This document shows, piece by piece, positions 7,459 through 16,302 of a stretch of 64,000 nt of DNA. Origin of the DNA: Halomonas sp. QHL1 (lineage in GTDB: Bacteria; Pseudomonadota; Gammaproteobacteria; Pseudomonadales; Halomonadaceae); assembly GCF_001882345.1 (NCBI RefSeq), contig NZ_MINL01000001.1, forward strand, positions 437,944 through 501,943. Reading direction: 5' to 3'. How positions within the stretch are numbered: the first letter of the stretch is position 1; the number at the start of each line of letters is the position of its first letter. The position numbers and the translations under genes were made by a program. Below the pieces are notes generated by a model. It was given only the letters and a program-made list of their open reading frames with translations, was not told the origin of the DNA and did no database searches.

Positions 7459-8603
7459 TATCCAAAACCAAGCCCGCTGCGAAATTATTAATACAACCAC
7501 GCCCTTTAGCTCGCCAGCATCGCTACATTACGTGGTTGTCGTTGAGCTTGATGAGCTTTTTGGCGCTAATGGTACTGATTGTTTATGAGTCGCGCTGGGT
7601 GTATCCCGAAATACAGGCTTACTTCAGCCAAACGGGCAATTTAACAGGCCAACAGTTGGCGACCCGGTCGCGTGTCTATCTACAAAATACCCAATCCGAG
7701 CTGCTGACTGATCAGCCTGAGCAAGCGGCCTTCGATGCAGCCATCCTCAACATTGAGCTCGCATATGGCCTATTCGACGTGCACGTTTATCGGCAAGAGT
7801 ATGAATGCGCTGAGCCTAACCTGATGATTTTAAATCGCGTATTGGCCCAGCTGGAGTTGCGCGAACTTGATCGTGTCGCTGCCGTGGGCGAGTTGCTTGA
7901 ACCCATACAGTGCCTGACTCACATTGAGATGAACCAATTAGACCAGCGTGGGGCGGCGATTAATGATTTCTCTGGAAGCACGCGCCAGCATAATCAGGTG
8001 CTGACTTACTCCAGTTTATTAATCTTTGTGATGGGTTTGGTGTTTTGGTCGCTCCACGAGCGTCAGCTACGACGAACCGATCGCGCTACCCAAGAAACGT
8101 TTGAGTGGATGCAGCGGGCAATGCGCGACCCGCTCACCGGGATCGGCAATCGCAGCGCTTTGCATCAAGATGTGTTGGCGAAGCAGCATCAGTCGCTGGG
8201 GCTGATTCTGGTCGATATCGACTTTTTTAAACAGTACAACGATGCCTATGGGCACCCGCAAGGCGATACCCTGCTGCGCCAGCTGGCCACATTGATTGGT
8301 GAAACGCTAAATGATGAAGCGCAGCTCTACCGCTTGGGAGGAGACGAGTTTGCGGCACTACTTCGCTGTTCAGATACTGACACGCTGAAGAGCTACTGCC
8401 GTCAGTTAATTGAAGGGATTCGCGAAGCTAACTTTGCGCACCCTGCCCATCCGGATAAGAAAGGCGTTACCTTCAGCGTTGGCGGGTGCCGTTTTGTGGC
8501 CGATGAAGCAACGTTTGCCTACGCCTACGAAGCCGCTGACAAAGCACTCTACCGGGTTAAAACGGCGGGGCGTGATGGCTGGCAGGTTACTGAAGACGCA
8601 TAA
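7452..8603 (+). CDS. Membrane diguanylate cyclase (GGDEF) with periplasmic sensor domain
   Basis: Makes cyclic di-GMP from two GTP. 383 residues from GTG 7452 (GTG 7455 is equally possible): membrane helix about 28-45, a periplasmic domain to about 185, a second helix about 186-201, then the GGDEF domain beginning at DPLTGIGNRSALHQD. The catalytic LGGDEF is at residues 295-300. The inhibitory I-site RxxD is absent: the four residues at its position read NDEA, so product feedback through this site is not expected. The periplasmic part has two cysteines (119 and 154) that could form a disulfide. Coupled to the exported molybdopterin-fold gene upstream; converges with the globin gene with 17 bp overlap. 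Confidence 0.88.
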   Translation: MVISKTKPAAKLLIQPRPLARQHRYITWLSLSLMSFLALMVLIVYESRWVYPEIQAYFSQTGNLTGQQLATRSRVYLQNTQSELLTDQPEQAAFDAAILNIELAYGLFDVHVYRQEYECAEPNLMILNRVLAQLELRELDRVAAVGELLEPIQCLTHIEMNQLDQRGAAINDFSGSTRQHNQVLTYSSLLIFVMGLVFWSLHERQLRRTDRATQETFEWMQRAMRDPLTGIGNRSALHQDVLAKQHQSLGLILVDIDFFKQYNDAYGHPQGDTLLRQLATLIGETLNDEAQLYRLGGDEFAALLRCSDTDTLKSYCRQLIEGIREANFAHPAHPDKKGVTFSVGGCRFVADEATFAYAYEAADKALYRVKTAGRDGWQVTEDA

Positions 8604-9048
8604 TGTCTGCATACATGGGGGCGAGGCGGCCTAGTAGTTCATTGCGCGCGCCAAGGGCAATACCTTCCTCCTGCATAGCAGCGTCGAGATGTTCCACTAA
8701 TCGATTAAAATGCCCATCCGTCAGGCCCATATGTTGATGAGCACGATCCATTGGCGGGCCTTCATAGCGGCAGGGGCCGTCACTTACATCACACAGCTGG
8801 CTGGCTAGCGACTCGGCAAATAAATCGATGTTTGTATTAGCAAAAAACACCACCACCTCGGGATCATCCGCAATCCGGTATAACAGGTTCTCAACCACCG
8901 CATCAATCGTGGCTTCCCCACCCAGGCGCTGATACAGCGGCGTATTTGTTGATTGATGAGCACAGCCTGCGAGCGAGAACGCGACCGTTGTAAAAATAAC
9001 CGCTATTAAACAGCGGCGCATGGGATTGTGTTTGCGTTGATAGCTCAT
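8587..9048 (-). CDS. Group 1 truncated haemoglobin, predicted lipoprotein
   Basis: 153 residues. A short basic start and hydrophobic stretch lead to a lipobox LAGC, so the protein is probably lipid-anchored outside the cytoplasm. The globin part starts at LYQRLGGEATIDAVVENLLY, the typical TrHb N motif; the proximal histidine lies in RAHQHMGLTDGHFNRLVEHL. Two cysteines (LCDVSDGPC) may form a disulfide, fitting export. Start chosen at 9048 for GCGGAG five bases upstream. It follows the DUF3034 gene by ten bases and probably shares its transcript. Function may be oxygen or NO sensing or detoxification next to c-di-GMP genes; this is inference. Confidence 0.8.
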   Translation of the reverse strand: MSYQRKHNPMRRCLIAVIFTTVAFSLAGCAHQSTNTPLYQRLGGEATIDAVVENLLYRIADDPEVVVFFANTNIDLFAESLASQLCDVSDGPCRYEGPPMDRAHQHMGLTDGHFNRLVEHLDAAMQEEGIALGARNELLGRLAPMYADIMRLQ

Positions 9049-9058
9049 AACGCTCCGC

Positions 9059-9937
9059 TTAAAAAGCTGCCTGAAGTGAAAGATAGCCGCCGCGCTGTGA
9101 AGGGAGTCCGGCAATGTCGCCTAAGTCCAGCCAAGCGCCGGTGAGTGATAAGTGCTTATTGAAGAAGTAGGCAATGTAGAGACTTTGCCAATCATCCTCT
9201 TCAGCCACGCTCAGGTTATCGGGTTTCTGACGATACTCGGCGCCGACAATCCATTGCGGGGTAATAAAAACTCCCACGCTGCCTTCGGCTACCCACGAGC
9301 GGCTACCCTGATCGCCGCCAAAACCGAGTAGGCCGCCTTGGTTGGCGTCGGTATTGCGCAGGGTGGCGTTGAGCAACACATTGCGCCCAGCAACAGTACT
9401 AAACAGCAGCTTGCTGGTGCTGAGGTACACATCGGTGCCGCTTGTTTCATCGGCGCCGAGGGCAGTGGGAATGGTGCCATCAACCAGCCGTTTATGTTGT
9501 ACACCAACACTCCAAATGCCCCACGGGTGATAGAGCACATCGCCGAGTAAGCGCACCTTGGCGCCGTAGATATCCTGGCCTAGCTCGCCACCCAGAGTCT
9601 CCAAATCAAGCGTTTGACGCGCCACAGAGACTTCAGCCCGATCATAAATATTCAGGCTGGCGCCGGTCACCGTTAGTCGATAATCGTCCACCCAGGCACG
9701 GGTAGCGGCGGCCGTGACGCCTATTTCCTGTTCGCTAGCGGTGCTTGAAAGCACAGCCCAAGGCGATAAACCGCCTCCCGCGGCCCCTTCAATAGCACTC
9801 ACTCCACCGGTTCCTAGAATACGGCTACCGGCAAAAGAGGGCGCGGCCGCAAGCGCCAAACAGAGCGCTAGACTGGTGAAAAGGGCGTGGCGAAAGAGCG
9901 AGCTGGGCGGTGTAAAGATGGATTGAAATAGCATCAT
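9059..9937 (-). CDS. DUF3034 family outer-membrane-like protein
   Basis: 292 residues with a signal peptide ending ...PSFA and the characteristic DUF3034 opening GSRILGTGGVSAIEGAAGGG. The remainder is a series of amphipathic strands with alternating aromatic residues and a C-terminal SLQAAF, as in outer-membrane beta barrels. Function is unknown in the family. It overlaps the upstream EAL gene by four bases and lies in an operon of cupredoxin, GGDEF-EAL protein, DUF3034 and globin. Confidence 0.78.
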   Translation of the reverse strand: MMLFQSIFTPPSSLFRHALFTSLALCLALAAAPSFAGSRILGTGGVSAIEGAAGGGLSPWAVLSSTASEQEIGVTAAATRAWVDDYRLTVTGASLNIYDRAEVSVARQTLDLETLGGELGQDIYGAKVRLLGDVLYHPWGIWSVGVQHKRLVDGTIPTALGADETSGTDVYLSTSKLLFSTVAGRNVLLNATLRNTDANQGGLLGFGGDQGSRSWVAEGSVGVFITPQWIVGAEYRQKPDNLSVAEEDDWQSLYIAYFFNKHLSLTGAWLDLGDIAGLPSQRGGYLSLQAAF

Positions 9938-12303
9938 GGCTTTCTCTGGAGAGTCTTTAACAGGGAAGGCATTGGGTGGGGCAATGACAGCGACGTAAAA
10001 CTATCCAACCAAGCGGGTAGCTCGTCAGCAGGCATCGGTTTAGCAATCCAATACCCCTGTAAATAGTCGCAGCCGAGCTTGCTCAGCAGTTCGGCGCTGG
10101 CGCGATTCTCAACCCCCTCGGCCACTAAGCGTAGACCCAGGCTATGACCCATTTCGATGGTCGAGCTGACAATGGTTAAGTCATCTTTTTGGGAATCAAT
10201 TGCCAGCACAAAAGATTTATCGATCTTGAGCTCATCCACGGGTAGGCGTTTTATTTGCGCCAGGGAGGAGTAGCCAGTGCCGTAATCGTCAATGGCGATA
10301 CGCAGCCCCAGCTGGTTGAGTTCTGTCAGTGTGGCCATGGCGGCATCAACGTCCTGCATAACGGCACTTTCAGTGACTTCGATACTCAGCCGGGCAGGGG
10401 CCAGCCGATAGCGTTCAAGTAAACTAGCCAAATAAGTAGCTAATTGGCGATCCATCACATCACTGGCGGAGAGGTTAACGGCTACTGATAGGTGGTAACC
10501 CCGCTGTTGCCAGGTATGCAGTTGAGCGCAGACATTGGCCAACATCCAGTGGCTAAGCATGCCGATACTTCCCGAGCGCTCGGCCAAGCTAATAAATTCA
10601 TCGGGCGGTACAAATCCCAGCGAGGGGTGACGCCAGCGCATCAACGCTTCGCACTGATCGACACGGCCGTTACGTGTGTCTACTTTTGGCTGGTAAGCCA
10701 TCCACAGCTCACCATTACCCACCGCGTCCTGTAGGTCGCGAATCAATGTGAGCTGGCGCAGATGGTGCTCATCCTGGCCCTCTAGATAGCGTTGGTGGGG
10801 GTGTCGGTGGCGGCGCGCCATATCCAGTGCTATATCCGATCGCCGCAGCAGCAGTTGCGGGCTGTCGCCATGGTCGGGGTAGTTGGTTTCACCGGCTGAA
10901 AGTGAGGGGGTAATGGGAGATTTATCGAGATCGATAGGGTGATGCAGCGTCGTGAACAGTCGGGTTCGCCAGGCAAAGTCGCTTCTTGACTGCTTGACGA
11001 GAAGCAGTAGCTCATCACTATCAAGCCGGTAGGCAGTGCTCTCAGTGTCATCAAAATGCTGCAAGCGTTTGGCCAGTGTGACCAGTACATGATCCCCCAG
11101 CGCGTAGCCGAAGGTGTCGTTAATGTCGCGCAAGTTATTAATCGCAAGCCGAAGCAGGGTAAATGGCTCGCCGCGTTGAATCAAAAGGCTTATGTCTTCC
11201 TGGGCACTGATGCGATTCGGCAGGTCGGTGAGTAAATCGTGACGGGACTGGTGATGAAGTGTGGCCTCGCGCTGAGCGATGCCCTCCTGCATGGCGAGTA
11301 GTGTCGACGCCAAAAGGCCGGTTTCGCTGCGCTCGGTGCCTATCGGTAATTCGGTAAAACGCTCGCCGCGTCCAATGCGCTGTGCCGCCTGGGAAAGCTC
11401 CATTAACGGTTTGCTCATGCTCCGTGCACTCCACATGGCAATGAGCACGGTAAATAGCAGAATCAGGGCAATGATTCCCAGCAGTTGCCACTGCAAGGAG
11501 CGGTAAGCGCCGAGTAGCTCGTTGCGGGATATTTGGAGTAGCGCATAGGTGTGATTAGCATCGTCGGAATTGAGTTGACTCGCATAGGAGAGATACTCCG
11601 CATCCGGTGTCATCTGGCTGTGTAAGGAGTATTCGCCATTGATTAACGCATCACCTCGCCCGCTCATTAACTGCTGTGCTAACTGCTCATCATGAGTGCT
11701 TTCAAGGTAACTGATCTCACTGTTATCAAGGAAGTTAACAATGCTGATATCAAGCCCCGTTAGCGCGTTAATCTCTTCCGTCACCGCCTCATTAATTAAA
11801 AAGCCCATGCCGACCCAGCCAATTAGATTGGGGGCACGAACGGGCAGCAGCGCAAACTCATAAGGCTGACCGTCGGCGATGACAACGCTAACCGCTTCGC
11901 CCTCTTGGCGAGCCCGCTCGAATAGTTGCGGAAAAGGCATCGGGCTATTTTGCGCGTGATGGCTGCTGGCTAAAATATGGCCATCTAGGCCGCTGAGTAA
12001 CACGATGTCTGCCTTGGCTCGATCACCATGGTTGGCCAGGACAGAGTAGAGCGTCTCGGTATCCTGGGTGGAAACGGCGCTTTTAAAACCGAAGTCATCA
12101 GCGAGAATGGCGACATTGTTGGCTAACTGCTCACCGCGAGCGTCTAGCAGTTGTTCCAATACCTTGGCGCCCACTTCTAAACGTTGGGAACCTTTTGCAA
12201 TGACGTCGTTTTGGGTCGCGCGAAGAAACGCCACCCCGGTGGCGAGTTGCGAGACAATCACCACTGTCAGTAGCACGAGCATCAGGCGCGTTCTAAAGCG
12301 CAT
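9934..12303 (-). CDS. Cache-HAMP-GGDEF-EAL c-di-GMP phosphodiesterase
   Basis: 789 residues. N-terminal helix (residues 7-27), an extracytoplasmic double-Cache-like sensor to about 270, a second helix, a HAMP linker, a GGDEF-like domain and an EAL domain. The cyclase motif is degenerate (YRLDSDEL replaces GGDEF), so no synthesis is expected. The EAL half keeps its key residues: QCEALMRWRHP, the helix with VTESAVMQ, the metal motif AIDDYGTGYSS, LKIDKSF and VAEGVEN. It should therefore hydrolyse c-di-GMP, possibly with GTP-binding control by the dead cyclase domain. First gene but one in its operon; cupredoxin gene upstream, DUF3034 downstream with four-base overlap. Confidence 0.9.
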   Translation of the reverse strand: MRFRTRLMLVLLTVVIVSQLATGVAFLRATQNDVIAKGSQRLEVGAKVLEQLLDARGEQLANNVAILADDFGFKSAVSTQDTETLYSVLANHGDRAKADIVLLSGLDGHILASSHHAQNSPMPFPQLFERARQEGEAVSVVIADGQPYEFALLPVRAPNLIGWVGMGFLINEAVTEEINALTGLDISIVNFLDNSEISYLESTHDEQLAQQLMSGRGDALINGEYSLHSQMTPDAEYLSYASQLNSDDANHTYALLQISRNELLGAYRSLQWQLLGIIALILLFTVLIAMWSARSMSKPLMELSQAAQRIGRGERFTELPIGTERSETGLLASTLLAMQEGIAQREATLHHQSRHDLLTDLPNRISAQEDISLLIQRGEPFTLLRLAINNLRDINDTFGYALGDHVLVTLAKRLQHFDDTESTAYRLDSDELLLLVKQSRSDFAWRTRLFTTLHHPIDLDKSPITPSLSAGETNYPDHGDSPQLLLRRSDIALDMARRHRHPHQRYLEGQDEHHLRQLTLIRDLQDAVGNGELWMAYQPKVDTRNGRVDQCEALMRWRHPSLGFVPPDEFISLAERSGSIGMLSHWMLANVCAQLHTWQQRGYHLSVAVNLSASDVMDRQLATYLASLLERYRLAPARLSIEVTESAVMQDVDAAMATLTELNQLGLRIAIDDYGTGYSSLAQIKRLPVDELKIDKSFVLAIDSQKDDLTIVSSTIEMGHSLGLRLVAEGVENRASAELLSKLGCDYLQGYWIAKPMPADELPAWLDSFTSLSLPHPMPSLLKTLQRKP

Positions 12304-12353
12304 AGCAACCTCACTAAGTGGCGGACCGCCATCTCCTTAACACTGGTAGGAAC

Positions 12354-13043
12354 TTAAGTGGCATCTTTAAAGCGTTGCTGAAGCGGTGAAAGGGTTGGCT
12401 CTGGCGGTGGTAGCGCATTGAGTTCCAAGTTGACGTCCAGTTGGTCCATATCTGAAATCACACCGTCCCACCAGACTTGCTGGCTATCATCCAGTAGCGG
12501 GTGCCAAATGCGCACTCGGTGCTGACCAGGCGGCAGCGTCGGCAGGTTAAGCATGCCTTCGGCACCCGTTGTTGCTGCAAAAGGGGCGTCGCTGACGACA
12601 ATAAATGCCTGCATATGATCGTGAATATTGCACCCTAAAACGACAATGCCGGGTTGATCGAAGTGAACCGGCGGAGGCGTTTCTTGTAGGTAGAGATTTA
12701 AATCGAAGGTTTTGGCCGGTGAAAAAGAGTAGACGTGATGACGGGTTGTATCTTGGTTGGGAAATGCCACGTAGCTGCCGGTAGGGACGGTTAGTACCTT
12801 GGGGTGAAAGGCGGCATCACGCTGATAGATGTTCTTTTCTTGAGGCGGATTGCCCTCCGCCGAATCGTAGTAAACCTCAACGACTGCATCCTCAAGCGGT
12901 TGGCCCTCAGCACTGCTGATGTTTATCTGTGCGGCATTAGCGGTTGAGCCAAGTAGGGTTATTATCACCAGTGCAAATAGCGGGGCTGCGTAGGCACTGA
13001 TAAAACCCATAAAAGGGCGCTGTTGTAGTGTTGGCTCTGGCAT
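12354..13043 (-). CDS. Exported cupredoxin-fold protein (methylamine-utilisation-like)
   Basis: 229 residues with a signal peptide (ALVIITLLGSTANAA). An Ig-like part is followed by a cupredoxin domain with a type-1-copper ligand set: His in TTRHHVYSFS, Cys, His and Met in VVLGCNIHDHMQAFIVV. A carboxypeptidase-regulatory-like strand region follows (GQHRVRIWHPLL). Databases often call such proteins methylamine utilisation proteins, but no mau genes are here. The start at 13043 has no strong ribosome site; the ATG at 13010 is an alternative that still leaves a signal peptide. It heads the operon with the Cache-EAL protein, so copper or redox state may be the sensed input (inference). Confidence 0.7.
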   Translation of the reverse strand: MPEPTLQQRPFMGFISAYAAPLFALVIITLLGSTANAAQINISSAEGQPLEDAVVEVYYDSAEGNPPQEKNIYQRDAAFHPKVLTVPTGSYVAFPNQDTTRHHVYSFSPAKTFDLNLYLQETPPPVHFDQPGIVVLGCNIHDHMQAFIVVSDAPFAATTGAEGMLNLPTLPPGQHRVRIWHPLLDDSQQVWWDGVISDMDQLDVNLELNALPPPEPTLSPLQQRFKDAT

Positions 13044-13231
13044 TTAGATCGGCATCCGGCATTAAGCTGACAAATCGTTAAGTTTAATAGTGGATGGATT
13101 ATGCAAGAAAGTCATGCGTTTGGCTTAACGGTAAGCCAACACTTTTACTTTGTCCTTAACCCATAGCTAAGCACTGGCACTGGTGACCAAGTTAGCTTGT
13201 ACCGATGAGGCGAGGTGAGGAGATGCGTTGT

Positions 13232-13825
13232 TTAACGCAATGTTGGCTGGCGCCAAGTATTCCGCCAGGCGTGCATGACCCGCTCCGGGTACCAGGTTTC
13301 GCCCAAGCTGCCGTTATAGCGCGCTAGCGCGCGGGTAAAGTCGCCATTCTCGATAGCGAGGTAGTGCGCCAAAATGGTACAGCCATAGCGCAGATTGCGC
13401 GGCGGGTAGGTTAAGTCGTCAATCGGTAGCCCAAGTTCGCTGACCCAAAAAGGCATGATTTGCATCAGGCCAACGGCGCCTGCCGAGGAAATAGCATCCG
13501 CTTTGAAGGCACTTTCCACCTGAATCAGTGCTAACACCAAATCAGGTGGTAAGCCTGCCAGTCTGGCTTCTTGGTAGATACGTGTTAGCAGTGTCTGGCG
13601 ATGTGCCGCATCATCAATAAAGCGCACTAGCGGCGTGTCCATGCGTTCACGCCACTGACGCGCTATCCACTGCTGTTGAGCCGTTTGATGCTGCTGATTG
13701 GCAGACTCAAGCGTAGGCCGCAGCGTTTGAGGTAGCGGCTGAGCCGCAGCTGGGCTTGTCATTACTAGCCCAGCGCCGCTCAGCAATAGCCCGCTAAGCG
13801 TTACGGCCTTAGCTAGCTTTCTCAC
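13232..13825 (-). CDS. Lytic transglycosylase (SLT/GEWL domain)
   Basis: 197 residues from a GTG at 13825, chosen because it begins directly before a signal peptide ([19 protein letters not shown]) and the longer frame lies inside proS. The SLT domain shows the catalytic glutamate in [15 protein letters not shown], then [14 protein letters not shown] and [13 protein letters not shown], ending with the ALARYNGS motif. It cleaves peptidoglycan between MurNAc and GlcNAc with anhydro-product formation, in the periplasm. It overlaps the end of proS by 17 bases, so translation is probably coupled. The short N-terminal helical part is not a known domain. Confidence 0.85.
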   Translation of the reverse strand: MRKLAKAVTLSGLLLSGAGLVMTSPAAAQPLPQTLRPTLESANQQHQTAQQQWIARQWRERMDTPLVRFIDDAAHRQTLLTRIYQEARLAGLPPDLVLALIQVESAFKADAISSAGAVGLMQIMPFWVSELGLPIDDLTYPPRNLRYGCTILAHYLAIENGDFTRALARYNGSLGETWYPERVMHAWRNTWRQPTLR

Positions 13826-15527
13826 GCAAAAAGTCGATGATTTGATCCGCAGGCACCATGGTGGCTTCGCTATCCTGGCGTCCTTTATATTCCAGTTCGC
13901 CGTTGTCCAGGCCTCGGTCACCGATTACCAGGCGATGAGGAACGCCCATCAGCTCCAAATCAGCAAATTTAACCCCAGGACGGGTGTCGCGGTCATCCAG
14001 CAAGACATCTAAGCCGGCTGCGGTGAGCGCTTGGTAAAGACGCTCAGACTCTTCGCGAACACGTTGGGATTTGTGTGCATTCATCGGCACCAGCGCCACC
14101 TGGAAGGGGGCAATGGCGTTGGGCCAGATAATGCCGGATTCGTCGTGGTTCTGCTCAATGGCGGCAGCAACCACGCGGGTCACGCCGATGCCGTAGCAAC
14201 CCATCCACGGGTGGCTGGTTTTGCCGTTGTCGCCCAGCACATTGGCGTTCATCGCCTGGGAGTACTTTTGGCCAAGCTGGAAAACGTGTCCGACTTCAAT
14301 GCCGCGCTTGATGGAAAGCGTACCTTGGCCATCGGGAGACGGATCGCCTTCAACCACATTACGCAGATCGGCAACCTCGGGCAGGGCAACATCGCGCTCC
14401 CAGTTAATGCCGAAGTAGTGCTTGTCATCCACATTGGCACCGGCGCCGAAGTCGCTCATCAGCGCGACGCTGCGGTCAATAATCACCGGCATATTCAAGC
14501 CCACCGGGCCGAGCGAACCGGGCCCAGCACCCACCGCAGCGCGAATCTCCTCTTCGCTGCCCATGGTCAGCGGCGCAGCAACTTGTGGAAGGTTCTCTGC
14601 TTTTACCTCGTTCAGCTCATGATCGCCGCGCACCAATAGGGCAATAAGGCCACCTTCGGCGGCACGTACGATTAGGGTCTTGACCGTTTTCTCGATCGGT
14701 AGCTCGAACTGCTCGACCAATGCGGCGATGGTTTTGGCGTTAGGCGTATCTACCAGATGCATCTCTTGGGTAGGTGCTTCGCGCTGGATGTCGCTGCCCA
14801 GCGGAGCAGGCAGCGCTTCGGCTTTTTCCATGTTCGCAGCGTAGTCGGAGGCGTTAGAGAACACGATGTCATCTTCGCCCGAACCCGCCAGTACGTGGAA
14901 CTCATGGGAGCCAGTGCCGCCAATAGAACCGTTGTCGGCGATTACCGAGCGGAAGTCGAGGCCCAGTCGCGTGAAAATGCGTGTGTAGGCGTCGTACATA
15001 TCCTGGTAAGTCTGTTTCAGCGAAGCTTCATCTAGGTGAAAGGAGTAAGCGTCCTTCATAATGAACTCGCGGGAGCGCATTACCCCAAAGCGTGGGCGAA
15101 TCTCGTCACGGAACTTGGTCTGAATCTGGTAGAAATTAACCGGCAGCTGTTTATAGCTGGCGATCTCTTTGCGGACCAGGTCGGTAATCACTTCTTCGTG
15201 GGTCGGGCCGACGCAGTAGTCGCGGTCGTGGCGATCTTTCAGTCGTAACAGTTCAGGGCCATACTGCTCCCAACGGCCAGACTCCTGCCAAAGCTCGGCG
15301 GGCTGCACGGCGGGCATCAGTACTTCTTGGGCACCTGCACGGTTCATCTCTTCGCGCACAATGGCTTCCACTTTGCGCAGGGTGCGCAGGCCAAGTGGCA
15401 GCCAAGTGTATAGCCCTGAGGTTAAGCGGCGAATCATGCCGGCACGAAGCATTAGCTGATGGCTAATGACTTCGGCGTCAGCCGGGGTTTCTTTAAGAGT
15501 GGCAATCAGTAGTTGGCTGGCGCGCAT
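13809..15527 (-). CDS. proS: Prolyl-tRNA synthetase
   Basis: Class II aminoacyl-tRNA synthetase charging tRNA-Pro, bacterial type with the editing insertion. From the ATG at 15527 ([20 protein letters not shown]) it is 572 residues, the usual bacterial length. Motif 2 lies around [20 protein letters not shown]; the INS editing domain is the middle third (around [20 protein letters not shown]); motif 3 is [18 protein letters not shown]; the C-terminal anticodon domain includes [14 protein letters not shown]. In-frame starts further up (15539, and 15629 through a 15-bp repeat array) would add residues not seen in other ProS proteins. AAGGA is 12 bases before 15527, a little far. Confidence 0.95.
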   Translation of the reverse strand: MRASQLLIATLKETPADAEVISHQLMLRAGMIRRLTSGLYTWLPLGLRTLRKVEAIVREEMNRAGAQEVLMPAVQPAELWQESGRWEQYGPELLRLKDRHDRDYCVGPTHEEVITDLVRKEIASYKQLPVNFYQIQTKFRDEIRPRFGVMRSREFIMKDAYSFHLDEASLKQTYQDMYDAYTRIFTRLGLDFRSVIADNGSIGGTGSHEFHVLAGSGEDDIVFSNASDYAANMEKAEALPAPLGSDIQREAPTQEMHLVDTPNAKTIAALVEQFELPIEKTVKTLIVRAAEGGLIALLVRGDHELNEVKAENLPQVAAPLTMGSEEEIRAAVGAGPGSLGPVGLNMPVIIDRSVALMSDFGAGANVDDKHYFGINWERDVALPEVADLRNVVEGDPSPDGQGTLSIKRGIEVGHVFQLGQKYSQAMNANVLGDNGKTSHPWMGCYGIGVTRVVAAAIEQNHDESGIIWPNAIAPFQVALVPMNAHKSQRVREESERLYQALTAAGLDVLLDDRDTRPGVKFADLELMGVPHRLVIGDRGLDNGELEYKGRQDSEATMVPADQIIDFLREKAS

Positions 15528-15541
15528 GGGCGTAAGCATTC

Positions 15542-15601
15542 CTTGGTTTTTGAAAACTGGATTCTTGAAAACGAGATTTTTGAAAACCTGGTTCTTGAAA
15601 T
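15542..15601 (-). repeat. Four 15-bp tandem units in the proS leader
   Basis: On the plus strand the units are CTTGGTTTTTGAAAA (15542-15556), CTGGATTCTTGAAAA (15557-15571), CGAGATTTTTGAAAA (15572-15586) and CCTGGTTCTTGAAAT (15587-15601). Read in the proS frame they would give [20 protein letters not shown]. They end just before the proS start region, so they form the mRNA leader or a non-conserved N-terminus. Confidence 0.75.
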
Positions 15602-15798
15602 AGTACTTGGAAGCGTTGAATGGGGACATTGTACGGTCTAGCGGTTAAAGCGGCAAAATAGTGCTTATGTTCAAATGATCTATGCTTTTGGATGGCTGTG
15701 CTAAACTGATCGAGTTTTACGGCACGATAGTCGGCACAAAACCAAAGCACAGTTTGCTATATCGACTATCGTTACTATTTCTGTTTGAGGGAACCTTC

Positions 15799-16233
15799 AT
15801 GCACCAAGCAGTTCGTCGCTGGTTGACTGGCGCCGTGGTTGGCGTTTCCATCGTGTCATTGAGTGGTTGTGGTACGCTTTTTCACCCAGAGCGTAAGGGC
15901 CAAATGAGCGGCGATATTGACCCAGTCATTGCTGTCGCTAATGGGGTGGGTTTACTGTTCTTCATCGTACCCGGAGTGATTGCTTACGCCGTGGATTTCT
16001 CAAATGGCACTATCTATTTGCCGGGCCGCAGCAGCACCTCAATAGATGTTCACCACTTAGACGACGCTATGGATGTAGCTTCCCTGGAAAAACTGCTCTC
16101 GGAGAAAGCCGGTCAACCGGTGAGCTTAGAGAGCGAATTGGTCATGATTGAAGAGATGAGCAGCTTGGACGAAGCGCTGGCGATGGTGCGCATGTCGGGC
16201 GTGCTAGACCAAGAAAAGCTTTCGGCGATGTAA
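15799..16233 (+). CDS. Conserved lipoprotein with membrane hairpin
   Basis: 144 residues. The signal sequence ends in a lipobox LSGCGTLF. A conserved segment follows: HPERKGQMSGDIDPVIAVAN, then a hydrophobic stretch (GVGLLFFIVPGVIAYAVDF) and NGTIYLPG. Close relatives exist in Pseudomonas-like genomes as uncharacterised lipoproteins. The C-terminal part is acidic and helical and may mediate contacts. Start chosen because GAGGGAAC lies about seven bases before ATG 15799. Divergent from proS and followed by a terminator, so it is a single-gene unit. Function unknown. Confidence 0.75.
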   Translation: MHQAVRRWLTGAVVGVSIVSLSGCGTLFHPERKGQMSGDIDPVIAVANGVGLLFFIVPGVIAYAVDFSNGTIYLPGRSSTSIDVHHLDDAMDVASLEKLLSEKAGQPVSLESELVMIEEMSSLDEALAMVRMSGVLDQEKLSAM

Positions 16234-16252
16234 CGTCCCTGTCGACCGCTAA

Positions 16253-16288
16253 AACCCAGCCAAGCATTACGCTTTGCTGGGTTTTTTT
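16253..16288 (+). terminator. Terminator after the lipoprotein gene
   Basis: AACCCAGC (16253-16260) pairs with GCTGGGTT (16276-16283), followed by a T run. The loop region is 15 bases with an internal AAGC/GCTT extension. The amidase gene ends at 16303 from the other side. Confidence 0.85.
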
Positions 16289-16302
16289 ATGCTGATCAGC
16301 TG

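Noticed and set aside
14031..14639. Long plus-strand open frame (202 codons) inside proS
   Set aside because: It lies fully antisense to the conserved proS coding region and has no family motifs or ribosome site.
15528..15629. Extended N-terminus of ProS from ATG 15629
   Set aside because: The extension is a tandem repeat not present in other ProS proteins, and starting at 15527 gives the standard 572 residues.
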